Below are positions 1 through 8,366 of a stretch of DNA of 64,000 nt, piece after piece. Made by a program: the position numbers and the translations under genes. Positions within the stretch are counted from its first letter, which is position 1. Every line of letters begins with the position of its first letter. Source of the DNA: Variovorax paradoxus_P (GTDB lineage Bacteria > Pseudomonadota > Gammaproteobacteria > Burkholderiales > Burkholderiaceae_C); NCBI RefSeq assembly GCF_050627025.1, contig NZ_CP192472.1; one strand, written 5' to 3'. The notes under the pieces are model-generated. The model ran no database searches. It was not told where the DNA came from and saw nothing but the letters and a program-made list of their open reading frames with translations.

Positions 1-480
1 CTGCTGTCGGCCATCAAGTCGACGGCGTCGGCCACCTTGCTGGCGCCTAGCGTCACCTTCACCGAGAACATCTGGCGGCAGTTCCGGCCTCAGGGCACCG
101 ACCGCCAGAACCTCATGACCATGCGAATCACGGTGCTGGTGTTCAGCGCGGCCGTGCTGGCCTATGCCATCCGCATGCAGGGCACGCCCATCTACGAACT
201 GGTCTCGGGCGCCTACCAGGTGCCGCTGGTGGGCGCTTTCGTGCCGCTGGTGTGCGGGCTCTACTGGCGCCGCGCCACCACGCAGGGAGCCCTCGCTTCG
301 ATCCTGTTCGGCATCGGCACCTGGCTGCTGTTTCTGGCAATGCCCTGGAGTGCCGAGTTTCCGGCCCAGCTGGCCGGCGTGCTTGCCTCGTTTGCGGGCA
401 TGGTGGCCGGATCGCTGGTGCCGCAGTGGGTTGCCAACACCCGCACGCCGCACCGGCTGCTCGCGACCGAGCCGGCCTGA
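1..480 (+). CDS. Sodium:solute symporter (SSS family), C-terminal part
   Basis: The first base is already in frame and the gene runs off the left edge, leaving 159 C-terminal residues. The visible start, with 'KSTASATLLAPS' followed by 'FTENI', is the conserved segment of a late transmembrane helix in SSS-family sodium/substrate importers. At least three more hydrophobic helices follow ('VLVFSAAVLAYAI', 'GAFVPLVCGLYW', 'LAGVLASFAGMVAG'), then a short basic cytoplasmic tail. It would sit in the inner membrane and import a small organic solute with Na+. The substrate cannot be told from this part; the family includes proline, pantothenate and carboxylate carriers. Confidence 0.85.
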   Translation: MLSAIKSTASATLLAPSVTFTENIWRQFRPQGTDRQNLMTMRITVLVFSAAVLAYAIRMQGTPIYELVSGAYQVPLVGAFVPLVCGLYWRRATTQGALASILFGIGTWLLFLAMPWSAEFPAQLAGVLASFAGMVAGSLVPQWVANTRTPHRLLATEPA

Positions 481-507
481 AAGCGGCGCCTGAGGTAGGG
501 CGGCCCT

Positions 508-513
508 TATAAT
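508..513 (+). promoter_or_regulatory. Possible -10 element (TATAAT) upstream of the FmdB-type gene
   Basis: A perfect TATAAT lies 58 bases before the FmdB-type start, in the gap after the symporter gene. No matching -35 hexamer stands 16-18 bases upstream, so this is a -10-like sequence and not a complete promoter. A transcript from here would read the zinc-ribbon gene, the DUF502 gene and perhaps aspS. Confidence 0.3.
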
Positions 514-570
514 CGAGGGCTTTGCGAGCGGCCTCTGCTCGGTTTTTGCGCCGCTTTTTTACTCATTTCC

Positions 571-912
571 ATGCCCATTTACGCCTACAAGTGCAGCGCC
601 TGCGGCTTTGCCAAGGATGCCCTGCAAAAAATGTCCGATGCGCCCCTCACGGTGTGTCCGGCGTGCGGCGCGAGTGCCTTCGAAAAGCAGGTCACCGCCG
701 CCGGTTTCCAGCTCAAGGGTTCCGGCTGGTACGTGACCGATTTCCGCGACGGTGGCGGCAAGAAAGCCGAACCGGCGCCCGCAACGGGCGGCGAGTCCAC
801 TGCTTCGCCGGCTGCCAAGACCGCCGATGCCTCCAGCCCGGCCCCTGCGCCCGCTCCCGCGCCTGCCGCGAGCCCTGCTCCGGCACCGGCTGCCGCGGCC
901 AAGAGCGACTGA
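571..912 (+). CDS. FmdB-family zinc-ribbon protein
   Basis: A 113-residue protein starting 'MPIYAYKCSACGFAKD' with a second pair 'CPACG' near residue 29-32. This is the four-cysteine zinc ribbon of the FmdB/CxxC_CXXC_SSSS family. The ribbon fills roughly residues 1-50. The rest (from about residue 65) is an Ala/Pro-rich low-complexity tail typical of betaproteobacterial members. The name comes from a gene near a formylmethanofuran dehydrogenase, but the molecular role in bacteria is not established; a nucleic-acid or regulatory role is only a guess. The DUF502 gene follows 23 bases later and aspS after that, an order common in Burkholderiales. Confidence 0.85.
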   Translation: MPIYAYKCSACGFAKDALQKMSDAPLTVCPACGASAFEKQVTAAGFQLKGSGWYVTDFRDGGGKKAEPAPATGGESTASPAAKTADASSPAPAPAPAPAASPAPAPAAAAKSD

Positions 913-935
913 AGAGCGACTGAGAACAACACACC

Positions 936-1556
936 ATGCTCGCCCTGCGCAAATGGCTGTTTTCCGGCTTGCTGGTCATCGTTCCACTGTTCATCACCCT
1001 GGCGGTGCTGAAGTGGATCATCGACACGCTGGACCAGACGCTCTGGGTGTTGCCGGTGGTCTGGCAGCGATGGCTGCACGAAAACAACGTGCGCGGGTTG
1101 GGCGTGCTGCTCACGCTGGCCATATTGCTGGGCGTGGGTGCCATTGCAAGCAATTTCGTGGGCAAGCGCCTGCTCGGATGGGGCGACGCAGTGGTGCGGC
1201 GCATTCCGGTGGTGCGCTCGATCTACTCCAGCGTCAAGCAGGTGTCCGACACGCTTTTTTCCGAGAATGGCAATGCCTTCCGGACGGCGGTGCTGGTGCA
1301 ATGGCCCCGCGAGGGCGTCTGGACGATTGCCTTTGTTACCGGCACGCCCGGTAACGACGTGGTCGAGCACCTGGGCGGCGGCGACTACCTCGGCGTCTAT
1401 GTGCCGACAACGCCCAACCCCACGGGCGGTTATTTCGTGATGCTCAAGCGCAGCGATTGCATCGAACTCAAGATGAGCGTGGACGAAGCGCTCAAGTACA
1501 TCGTCTCGATGGGCGTGGTCGTTCCCGGCGGCCCCTCGACCATCGCGAACAAGTAA
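936..1556 (+). CDS. DUF502-family inner-membrane protein
   Basis: A 206-residue protein with two hydrophobic helices near the N-terminus (about residues 8-30 and 55-75), then a soluble domain containing 'RIPVVRSIYSSVKQV' and 'SMGVVVPGGP', the signatures of the DUF502 family. No enzymatic role is established; family members are small membrane proteins of unknown function found in bacteria and plants. It sits between the zinc-ribbon gene and aspS on the same strand with gaps of 23 and 33 bases, so the three are probably co-transcribed. Confidence 0.88.
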   Translation: MLALRKWLFSGLLVIVPLFITLAVLKWIIDTLDQTLWVLPVVWQRWLHENNVRGLGVLLTLAILLGVGAIASNFVGKRLLGWGDAVVRRIPVVRSIYSSVKQVSDTLFSENGNAFRTAVLVQWPREGVWTIAFVTGTPGNDVVEHLGGGDYLGVYVPTTPNPTGGYFVMLKRSDCIELKMSVDEALKYIVSMGVVVPGGPSTIANK

Positions 1557-1589
1557 AAAACGCGCCCACGCGGCGCTGGAAATCAAGAT

Positions 1590-3395
1590 ATGGCCATGCG
1601 TACTCACTATTGCGGTCTTGTGACCGAAGCCCTGATGGGCCAAACCGTCACCCTGTGCGGCTGGGTCAACCGCCGCCGCGACCATGGTGGCGTCATCTTC
1701 ATCGACGTGCGCGACCGCGAAGGCTACGTGCAGGTGGTGTGCGACCCCGATCGTGCCTCGACCTTTGCCGTGGCCGAAAACCTGCGCAACGAGTTCTGCA
1801 TCCAGATTACCGGCCTGGTGCGCGCGCGCCCCGAAGGCACCACCAACGACCAGCTCAAGAGCGGCAAGATCGAAGTGCTGTGCCACGAGCTCAAGGTGCT
1901 GAACCCCTCCGTCACGCCCCCGTTCCTGCTGGACGACGACAACCTCTCGGAAACCACCCGCCTCACGCACCGCGTGCTCGACCTGCGCCGTCCGGCCATG
2001 CAGCGCAACATGATGCTGCGCTACAAGGTGACGATGGAAACGCGCAAGTTTCTCGACGCCAACGGCTTCATCGACATCGAGACGCCGATGCTCGGCAAGT
2101 CCACGCCCGAAGGCGCGCGCGACTACCTGGTGCCAAGCCGCGTGCACGACGGCAGCTTCTTTGCATTGCCGCAGTCGCCCCAGCTCTTCAAGCAGCTGCT
2201 CATGGTGGCCGGCTACGACCGCTACTACCAGATCGTGAAGTGCTTCCGCGACGAAGACCTGCGCGCCGACCGCCAGCCCGAATTCACGCAGATCGACATC
2301 GAGACCTCGTTCCTCGCCGAAGAAGAAATCCGCGAGATGTTCGAAGGCATGATCCGCAACGTGTTCCGCAATGCCGCGGGCATCGACCTGCCGGTGTTCC
2401 CGACCATGACGTATGCGGACGCCATGTTCAAGTACGGCTCCGACAAGCCCGACCTGCGCGTGAAGCTCGAGTTCACCGAACTCACCGAGCTCATGAAGCG
2501 CGTTGAATTCAAGGTGTTCTCGAACGCCGCCACCATGCAAGGCGGCCGCGTGGTCGCGCTGCGCGTGCCGGGCGGCGGTGCCGAGGGCGGCCTCTCGCGC
2601 GGCGAAATCGACGCGTACCAGGAGTTCGTCAAGATCTACGGTGCCAAGGGCCTGGCCTACATCAAGGTGAACGACGCCGCCGCCGGCCGCGAAGGCCTGC
2701 AAAGCCCGATCGTCAAGAACCTCGACGACGCTTCGCTGGCCGAGATCATCGCCCGCACGGGTGCGCGCAACGGCGACATCCTGTTCTTCGGCGCCGACAA
2801 GGAAAAGATCGTCAACGACGCCATCGGCGCGCTGCGCGTGAAGATCGGCCACAGTGCCTTCGGCAAGAAGGCCGGCCTCTTCGACGACCGGTGGGCGCCG
2901 CTGTGGGTGGTCGACTTTCCGATGTTCGAGTTCGACGAGGAAGGCCAGCGCTGGAGCGCCGTGCACCACCCGTTCACCGCGCCCAAGGACGGCCATGAAG
3001 ACCTCATGGACACCGCGCCCGAAAAGTGCGTTGCCAAGGCCTACGACATGGTGCTCAACGGCATCGAGATGGGCGGCGGCTCGGTGCGTATCCACCGCGA
3101 GGAAGTGCAGAGCAAGGTGTTCCGCGCGCTCAAGATCAGCGCCGAAGATGCCCAGCTCAAGTTCGGCTTCCTGCTCGACGCACTCCAATATGGCGCCCCT
3201 CCGCATGGCGGCATTGCCATCGGCCTCGACCGCCTGGTGATGCTCATGACCGGCGCAGAGTCGATCCGCGACGTGATTGCGTTCCCCAAGACCCAGCGCG
3301 CGCAAGACCTGCTTACGCAGGCGCCGAGCCCGGTCGACGAGAAGCAGCTGCGAGAACTGCACATCCGGCTGCGCAACGTCCAGCAGCCCGCCTGA
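1590..3395 (+). CDS. aspS: Aspartate--tRNA ligase, probably non-discriminating
   Basis: A 601-residue class II aminoacyl-tRNA synthetase that charges tRNA with aspartate in the cytoplasm. An N-terminal OB-fold anticodon-binding domain ('VTLCGWVNRRRD') precedes the catalytic core, with motif 2 at 'FRDEDLRADRQPEFTQ' and motif 3 at 'GIAIGLDRLVMLM'; the bacterial GAD insertion domain lies between. Length fits the bacterial family. An in-frame ATG at 1596 would give the usual 'MRTHYCG' start and is an equally good choice. Residues H32 and G83 ('RRDHGG', 'RARPEG') match the His/Gly pair of synthetases that also charge tRNA-Asn, implying a tRNA-dependent route to Asn-tRNA through GatCAB. nudB begins 8 bases downstream. 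Confidence 0.97.
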   Translation: MAMRTHYCGLVTEALMGQTVTLCGWVNRRRDHGGVIFIDVRDREGYVQVVCDPDRASTFAVAENLRNEFCIQITGLVRARPEGTTNDQLKSGKIEVLCHELKVLNPSVTPPFLLDDDNLSETTRLTHRVLDLRRPAMQRNMMLRYKVTMETRKFLDANGFIDIETPMLGKSTPEGARDYLVPSRVHDGSFFALPQSPQLFKQLLMVAGYDRYYQIVKCFRDEDLRADRQPEFTQIDIETSFLAEEEIREMFEGMIRNVFRNAAGIDLPVFPTMTYADAMFKYGSDKPDLRVKLEFTELTELMKRVEFKVFSNAATMQGGRVVALRVPGGGAEGGLSRGEIDAYQEFVKIYGAKGLAYIKVNDAAAGREGLQSPIVKNLDDASLAEIIARTGARNGDILFFGADKEKIVNDAIGALRVKIGHSAFGKKAGLFDDRWAPLWVVDFPMFEFDEEGQRWSAVHHPFTAPKDGHEDLMDTAPEKCVAKAYDMVLNGIEMGGGSVRIHREEVQSKVFRALKISAEDAQLKFGFLLDALQYGAPPHGGIAIGLDRLVMLMTGAESIRDVIAFPKTQRAQDLLTQAPSPVDEKQLRELHIRLRNVQQPA

Positions 3396-3402
3396 TGCGC
3401 CC

Positions 3403-3876
3403 ATGACGACGAGCGTCCGGCCCTGGAAAATTCCGGAGTCGGTGCTGGTCGTCATTCATACCCCGGCGCTCGACGTTCTGTTGATCCGGCGCGCCGATGC
3501 CAACGACTTCTGGCAGTCGGTCACCGGCAGCAAGGACTTGGCCGACGAGCCGCTCATGCTCACCGCGGCGCGTGAGGTGGCCGAGGAAACCGGCATCCGG
3601 TGCGGCGAGGGCACACCCCTGGCGAAGCAGCTGGTCGATTGGCAGCTGAGCAACGTCTACGAAATCTACCCGGGCTGGCGCGCCCGCTATGAACCGGGCG
3701 TGACGCACAACACCGAGCACCTGTTCGGCCTGTGCGTGCCCGAGCGGCTGGTGCCCGTGCTGGCACCCCGCGAACACACCGACTGGAAGTGGCTTCCCTA
3801 CCGCGAGGCGGCCGACGCGTGCTTTTCTCCATCGAACGCCGAAGCCATTCTGTTGCTGCCAGAATTTGCCAGATGA
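3403..3876 (+). CDS. nudB: Dihydroneopterin triphosphate diphosphatase (Nudix hydrolase)
   Basis: A 157-residue Nudix hydrolase that removes pyrophosphate from dihydroneopterin triphosphate, the second step of folate synthesis. The Nudix helix is visible as 'REVAEETGI' preceded by 'GSKDLADEP'; the glycine-to-glutamate spacing is one residue longer than the textbook box. The start at 3403 gives 'MTTSVRPWKIPES' and follows the aspS stop by 8 bases. The stop overlaps the next start as ATGA, so the downstream gene is translationally coupled. folE, whose product makes this enzyme's substrate, lies one gene further on. Confidence 0.88.
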   Translation: MTTSVRPWKIPESVLVVIHTPALDVLLIRRADANDFWQSVTGSKDLADEPLMLTAAREVAEETGIRCGEGTPLAKQLVDWQLSNVYEIYPGWRARYEPGVTHNTEHLFGLCVPERLVPVLAPREHTDWKWLPYREAADACFSPSNAEAILLLPEFAR

Positions 3877-4625
3877 ACCTGCCGGCACACACCCTTCGGG
3901 TCGCAACCTACAACATCCACAAGGGTGTGCAGGGCATCGGCCCGGCCCGGCGCCTGGAGATCCACAACCTCGGCCACGCCATCGAGCAGCTCGACGCCGA
4001 CATCGTCTGCCTGCAAGAAGTGCGCAAGATGAACCGGCAGGCCGAAATGCGCTTCGAGCGCTGGCCCGAGCTTCCCCAGGCCGACTTCCTGGCGCCCGAG
4101 GGCTACACCGCCGTCTATGAAACCAATGCCATCACTCGCCACGGCGAGCACGGCAATGCCCTGCTGACGCGCTGGCCGGTGATCCGCACCGGCCACCAGG
4201 ACATTTCCGACCATCGCTTCGAACAGCGCGGGCTGCTGCATGTCGTCATCGAGGTGGAGGGCCGGCCCGTGCATGCCATCGTCGTGCACCTGGGGCTCAT
4301 CAAGGGCAGCCGCGTGCGGCAGGTTGCCCGGCTGCGGGAGTTCATCGAGCGCGAGGTGCCGGTTGGCGAGGCGGTGGTCGTTGCGGGCGATTTCAACGAC
4401 TGGGGCGCGCGCATGCGCTACGCCATGAACGCCATGGGCCTGCGCGACACCAGCGACCTGCGCGGGGCACGCACGCTTACCTATCCCTCGCGCCTGCCTG
4501 TGGCGCAACTCGACTTCGTCTACGGGCGCCATCTGGAGCCGGTGGCCTGCTCGGTGCCGCGCGGGCCGATCTGGGCGCGCATGTCCGACCACTTGCCGCT
4601 GGTGGCCGATTTTGTGCTGGCATGA
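3873..4625 (+). CDS. Endonuclease/exonuclease/phosphatase family protein
   Basis: A 250-residue EEP-fold protein. The family motifs are in order: 'VATYNIHKG' (metal-site Asn), 'VCLQEVR' (catalytic Glu), 'VVAGDFNDW' (Asp and Asn) and the C-terminal 'MSDHLPLVAD' (Asp-His pair). All expected metal and catalytic residues are present, so it should be an active Mg-dependent phosphodiesterase or phosphatase. In many betaproteobacteria a relative of this protein sits beside cardiolipin synthase, but here it lies between nudB (4-base overlap) and folE. The substrate is unknown; DNA, a phospholipid headgroup or a small phosphoester are all possible. Confidence 0.85.
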   Translation: MNLPAHTLRVATYNIHKGVQGIGPARRLEIHNLGHAIEQLDADIVCLQEVRKMNRQAEMRFERWPELPQADFLAPEGYTAVYETNAITRHGEHGNALLTRWPVIRTGHQDISDHRFEQRGLLHVVIEVEGRPVHAIVVHLGLIKGSRVRQVARLREFIEREVPVGEAVVVAGDFNDWGARMRYAMNAMGLRDTSDLRGARTLTYPSRLPVAQLDFVYGRHLEPVACSVPRGPIWARMSDHLPLVADFVLA

Positions 4626-4689
4626 GTCCCGGCTGTGCCGGCTTCTCCCTGCGGAGCCTCCAAAATGCGTTCGCTGATACCATGCGCGG

Positions 4690-5421
4690 ATGCTGAGGAA
4701 AACCGACGTGGAACCGCGCCCTGACGGAAACAACGACGACGAGGGCACCCCCGTCTCGGTGAAGATCCGCGAACGCCTGACTGCCGCGCGCAAGCGCTTC
4801 AACGCCAACGACAACATTGCCGAGTTCATCGAACCGGGTGAACTCGAGTCGCTGCTCGACGAAGTCGAAGTGAAGATGAAGGGCGTGCTCGAAAGCCTGG
4901 TGATCGACCTCGAGAACGATCACAACACCGGCAACACCGCGCGCCGCGTGGCCAAGATGTACCTCAACGAAGTGTTCCGGGGCCGCTACGTGGCGCCGCC
5001 TTCGCTCACCGAATTTCCCAATGCCGAGCACCTGAACGAGCTGATGATCGTCGGCCCGATCACCGTGCGCAGCGCCTGCTCGCACCACTTCTGCCCGATC
5101 ATCGGCAAGCTGTGGATCGGCATCATGCCCAACGAGCACACCAATGTGATCGGCCTGTCCAAGTACGCGCGCCTTGCCGAATGGGTCATGGGCCGGCCCC
5201 AGATCCAGGAAGAGGCCGTGGTGCAGCTGGCCGACCTGATCCAGGAAAAGACCCAGCCCGACGGCCTGGCGCTCGTCATGGAAGCCGAGCATTTCTGCAT
5301 GGCCTGGCGCGGCGTGAAAGAAATGGACAGCAAGATGATCAACTCCGTCATGCGCGGCGTGTTCCTCAAAGACCCGAGCCTGCGCCGCGAATTCCTTTCG
5401 CTGCTGCCCAGAAGGAGCTGA
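4690..5421 (+). CDS. folE: GTP cyclohydrolase I
   Basis: A 243-residue FolE that converts GTP to 7,8-dihydroneopterin triphosphate, the entry step for folate and, through QueD, for queuosine. The zinc and catalytic signature 'SACSHHFCP' and the GTP-binding 'GLSKYARL' are visible, with 'EAEHFCMAWRGVK' near the C-terminus carrying the third zinc ligand. The first 50 or so residues are a variable acidic/basic extension, so the exact start is less sure than the rest. nudB lies upstream and a BLUF gene follows after two bases, suggesting one transcript. Confidence 0.96.
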   Translation: MLRKTDVEPRPDGNNDDEGTPVSVKIRERLTAARKRFNANDNIAEFIEPGELESLLDEVEVKMKGVLESLVIDLENDHNTGNTARRVAKMYLNEVFRGRYVAPPSLTEFPNAEHLNELMIVGPITVRSACSHHFCPIIGKLWIGIMPNEHTNVIGLSKYARLAEWVMGRPQIQEEAVVQLADLIQEKTQPDGLALVMEAEHFCMAWRGVKEMDSKMINSVMRGVFLKDPSLRREFLSLLPRRS

Positions 5422-5423
5422 AC

Positions 5424-5846
5424 ATGCTCGTGCGACTTCTCTACGCCAGCCGCGCCGTCGATACCAGCCCCGAAGCCATCGACGCCATCCTTGCGCAATC
5501 GCGCACGCACAATCCCTCCTGCGGCATCACCGGCATTCTTTGCTACGGCGCCGGCACGTTCCTGCAGGCCATCGAAGGCGGCCGCATGGCCGTGAGCGAG
5601 CTCTACGGGCACATCCAGCGCGACGCGCGCCACAAAGACGTGGTGCTGTTGCACTACGAAGAGATTTCCGAGCGCCGCTTCGGCGGCTGGACCATGGGGC
5701 AGGTCAACCTCTCCAAGCTCAACGCGTCCACGCTGCTCAAGTACTCGGAAAAGCCGGAACTGAACCCGTACGCCGTTTCTGGCAAGGTTTCGCTGGCGCT
5801 GCTCGAAGAACTGATGGCCACCGCGGCCATCGTCGGACGCCACTGA
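5424..5846 (+). CDS. BLUF-domain blue-light sensor (single-domain)
   Basis: A 140-residue protein that is almost entirely one BLUF domain, a flavin-binding blue-light receptor. The residues that tune the flavin photocycle are all present: Tyr7 ('LLYASR'), Asn30, Gln48 in 'TFLQAIEGG', Trp89 and Met91 in 'GGWTMGQ'. After the core (about 1-95) a helical C-terminal cap of some 45 residues follows, as in short BLUF proteins that signal through protein contacts and not through a fused enzyme domain. ATG 5424 is two bases after the folE stop with a GGAG ribosome site inside the folE end. No partner effector such as an EAL protein is adjacent. Confidence 0.9.
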   Translation: MLVRLLYASRAVDTSPEAIDAILAQSRTHNPSCGITGILCYGAGTFLQAIEGGRMAVSELYGHIQRDARHKDVVLLHYEEISERRFGGWTMGQVNLSKLNASTLLKYSEKPELNPYAVSGKVSLALLEELMATAAIVGRH

Positions 5847-5891
5847 GGCAGTGGCCCCCACGCCCGATCGCGTGTAGCGCGTCTCACAGGG

Positions 5892-6773
5892 GTGCCGCTT
5901 TCCGCCTTTGCGCTGATCCTGCTTGCCGGGGTCATTCACGCCAGCTGGAACATCGCCGCCAAGAAGGCGAACGGCGATGCGCGCTTCGCGTTGCAGAGCG
6001 GCGTCTTCCTGGCCATCGTCTGGGCCCCCGTCGGCCTGACGCTGGGCTGGAGCGTGGTGCCGACCTGGGGCCTCACCGAGTGGGGCTTCATTGCGCTGAG
6101 CGGCGTGCTGCACGTCTTCTACTACGTCATCCTGCTGCGCGGCTACCGCAAGTCCGATCTCACGGTGGTGTATCCGTTGGCGCGGGGCTCGGGTCCGCTG
6201 CTGTCGTCGCTGGTCGCAATACTGTTTCTTGGCGAGCGCATCAGCCTCATTGGTGTTGCGGGCATCGCGGGCGTCGTGCTGGGCGTGTTCCTGGTGGCTG
6301 GCGGACCGGGCCTGTGGCGCAAGAAACATGACCCTGCGCAGCGCGCGCGGGTGCACAAGGGCATTCGCTACGGCGTGCTGACGGGTGCCTTCATCGCGGC
6401 CTACACCGTGGCCGACAGTTACGCAGTGAAGTTCCTGGCCATGTCGCCGATCCTGCTCGACTATTTCGGCAACTTCGTGCGCGTGGCGCTGCTGTTACCC
6501 GCTGCGCTGCAAGACCGTGCCGAAACGGCCCGAATGTGGCGCGCGCAATGGAAGTACGCACTGCTGGTGGCGGCGATCAGCCCGGTTTCCTATGTGCTGG
6601 TGCTCTATGCCGTGCAGCAGGCGCCCATCTCGCACGTTGCTCCGGCGCGCGAAGTGTCGATGCTCTTCGCCGCGCTGATCGGCGGCCATCTGCTGCGCGA
6701 GGGCGACCGCCTGCTGCGGCTGCTGGGCGCAGCCTTCATTGCCGCCGGGGTGGTGGCGCTCGCGCTGGGGTAG
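5892..6773 (+). CDS. EamA/DMT-family membrane transporter
   Basis: A 293-residue polytopic inner-membrane protein with about ten hydrophobic helices arranged as two EamA repeats (roughly residues 1-135 and 150-293). The first helix carries 'GVIHASWNIAAKKANGD', and 'VYPLARGSGPLLSSL' is a recognisable EamA segment. The family exports or imports small metabolites and amino acids; the substrate cannot be read from sequence. The start is a GTG at 5892. The DUF429 gene follows three bases after the stop, so the pair is probably an operon. Confidence 0.87.
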   Translation: MPLSAFALILLAGVIHASWNIAAKKANGDARFALQSGVFLAIVWAPVGLTLGWSVVPTWGLTEWGFIALSGVLHVFYYVILLRGYRKSDLTVVYPLARGSGPLLSSLVAILFLGERISLIGVAGIAGVVLGVFLVAGGPGLWRKKHDPAQRARVHKGIRYGVLTGAFIAAYTVADSYAVKFLAMSPILLDYFGNFVRVALLLPAALQDRAETARMWRAQWKYALLVAAISPVSYVLVLYAVQQAPISHVAPAREVSMLFAALIGGHLLREGDRLLRLLGAAFIAAGVVALALG

Positions 6774-6776
6774 CGT

Positions 6777-7619
6777 TTGGACACGGCGCTGCTGTTCGGA
6801 TGCGATTTTTCTTGCGCACCCACGTCGCGCAAGCCGATCGTCATTGCCAGCGGCTGCGTCGGCCGCACAGGTGAGGCAAGCAGCCTTGTGCTGAAGAAGC
6901 TGCAGCGGTTCACCACGCTCGATGCCTGGGCGGGATGGCTGCAGAGCGAACCGGCATGGATCGGAGGCTTCGATTTTCCGTTCGGCCTTCCGCGCGAACT
7001 GGTCGAGCACCTGGACTGGCCGCGGCAATGGAACGCGCTTATCGCCCACTATGCAAGCTTGAGCCGTGCGGAGATTCGCACCATCTTTGCAAACTTCTGT
7101 GCGGCGCGCCCGGTGGGCGGCAAGTTTGCCCACCGCGCGACCGACGCGCCTGCGGGTTCGAGCACGTCGATGAAGTGGGTCAACCCGCCCGTGGCCTTCA
7201 TGCTCCATGCTGGCGTGCCGCCGCTCCTGGCCGCCGGGGCGAGCCTCCCGGGGCTGCATGTCGGCAGCAACAGGAACCGCGTGGCACTCGAGGCCTACCC
7301 CGGACTGCTGGCCCGCGAATTGATAGGCCGCCGCAGCTACAAGAGCGACGAGACGGCCAAGCAGACGCCCGAGCGGCTTGCGGCGCGCACCAGCCTCGTC
7401 GCCGCACTAGAAGCGGGCACCACGCGCCTGGGCATTCGGCTCGTGCTCACCGATGCGCAACGTGCTGAACTGCTCGGCGATGCGCGCGGCGATGACGTCG
7501 ACGCTGTGCTTTGCCTGTTGCAGGCGGCGTGGAGCGCGCAGCGCGCTTCCTCGCCGGGGCCGGGCTTCGGCTTGCCCGAGCGTTTCGATCCCATCGAAGG
7601 ATGGATCGTCACGGCCTGA
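6777..7619 (+). CDS. DUF429-family protein
   Basis: A 280-residue protein starting at a TTG three bases after the EamA stop. The family features are 'GGFDFPFGLPR', 'VALEAYPGLLAR', 'SYKSDETAK' and the C-terminal 'DVDAVLCLLQAAW'. The N-terminal 'LLFGCDFS' contains an acidic residue followed by an RNase H-like strand pattern, and the family has been proposed to have a ribonuclease H-like fold; no activity is established. No membrane segment or signal is seen. The tight spacing suggests a shared transcript with the transporter, but no functional link is known. Confidence 0.8.
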   Translation: MDTALLFGCDFSCAPTSRKPIVIASGCVGRTGEASSLVLKKLQRFTTLDAWAGWLQSEPAWIGGFDFPFGLPRELVEHLDWPRQWNALIAHYASLSRAEIRTIFANFCAARPVGGKFAHRATDAPAGSSTSMKWVNPPVAFMLHAGVPPLLAAGASLPGLHVGSNRNRVALEAYPGLLARELIGRRSYKSDETAKQTPERLAARTSLVAALEAGTTRLGIRLVLTDAQRAELLGDARGDDVDAVLCLLQAAWSAQRASSPGPGFGLPERFDPIEGWIVTA

Positions 7620-7770
7620 GCCTCCTTGTCCTACAGGCTTTCGCGGCAGCAGGGCCTCCCGGGTCTTCGCTCCAAAAGCTAGATTGATTGAGCGGCCCGG
7701 ATCTTGTCCGGGGCAGCTTGCGCGCAACCTGCGCGCGTTACCCGCTCCTTGGAGCGAATGGAGGATTTCA

Positions 7771-8292
7771 ATGAAAAGGACCCGTCAAATTACCGCCATG
7801 CCGTTTTCGCACACATGGCTCACCGTGCTGCTGGTGGCTGGCGCGGCATTGACGCTTGCCGCTTGCGACAGCTCGGACAACCGCACCGCCGGACAAAAGC
7901 TCGACAGCGCGATTGCCAAGACGGAGAAGGCGGCCGAGACCGCCGCCGCCAAGACAGGGGAGGCCATGAGAGACGCCAAGGCAAGGGCAGATGCCTCCGG
8001 CGCCACTGCGGAGGTGAAGGACGGCGTCGCCAACATGGCGGAAGCCGCAAAGAAAGCGGGCACTGCCGCAAGCGCAACGGCGGACGATGCCGCGATCACT
8101 GCATCGGTTTCAGCGGGCCTTGCGAAGGACCCGGACCTGAGTGCGATCAAGATCGACGTGGACACCAAGGCCGGTGCGGTCAGCCTGAAGGGCCCCGCGC
8201 CCACGGCCGCTGCCAAGGCGCGCGCCGAAGAAATCGCCAAGGGCGTGCAGGGGGTAACCTCGGTGAACAATCAGCTCGAAGTGAAGGGCTGA
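7771..8292 (+). CDS. BON-domain lipoprotein
   Basis: A 173-residue predicted lipoprotein. The N-terminal signal ends in the lipobox 'LAAC' (cysteine near residue 32), residues 40-105 are an Ala/Lys/Glu-rich helical stretch, and the last 70 residues form one BON domain ('ITASVSAGLAKDPDLS' and 'GVTSVNNQLEVKG'). BON proteins, OsmY being the best known, bind phospholipid and help the envelope survive osmotic and other stress. A GGAGG ribosome site stands six bases before ATG 7771, just after a perfect 12-base palindrome (7744-7755). A strong terminator follows the stop. It opens a block of stress-type genes. Confidence 0.85.
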   Translation: MKRTRQITAMPFSHTWLTVLLVAGAALTLAACDSSDNRTAGQKLDSAIAKTEKAAETAAAKTGEAMRDAKARADASGATAEVKDGVANMAEAAKKAGTAASATADDAAITASVSAGLAKDPDLSAIKIDVDTKAGAVSLKGPAPTAAAKARAEEIAKGVQGVTSVNNQLEVKG

Positions 8293-8311
8293 GCGCGCTT
8301 CTCCCCCAAAT

Positions 8312-8340
8312 AAAAAAGCCCGGTTCGTCCGGGCTTTTTT
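8312..8340. terminator. Bidirectional intrinsic terminator
   Basis: The stem AGCCCGG/CCGGGCT encloses a four-base loop TTCG-type turn, with a run of six A on the left and six T on the right. It can stop transcripts of the BON gene from the left and of the ferritin-like operon from the right. The two genes converge on it. Confidence 0.9.
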
Positions 8341-8366
8341 ATTGAGCAGGGCGATCAAGGCAGCAG

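Noticed and set aside
585..3455. A 956-codon open frame on the minus strand opposite aspS
   Set aside because: It is the antisense of well-conserved aspS, with low-complexity His/Val/Ala/Glu-rich translation typical of GC-rich shadow frames.
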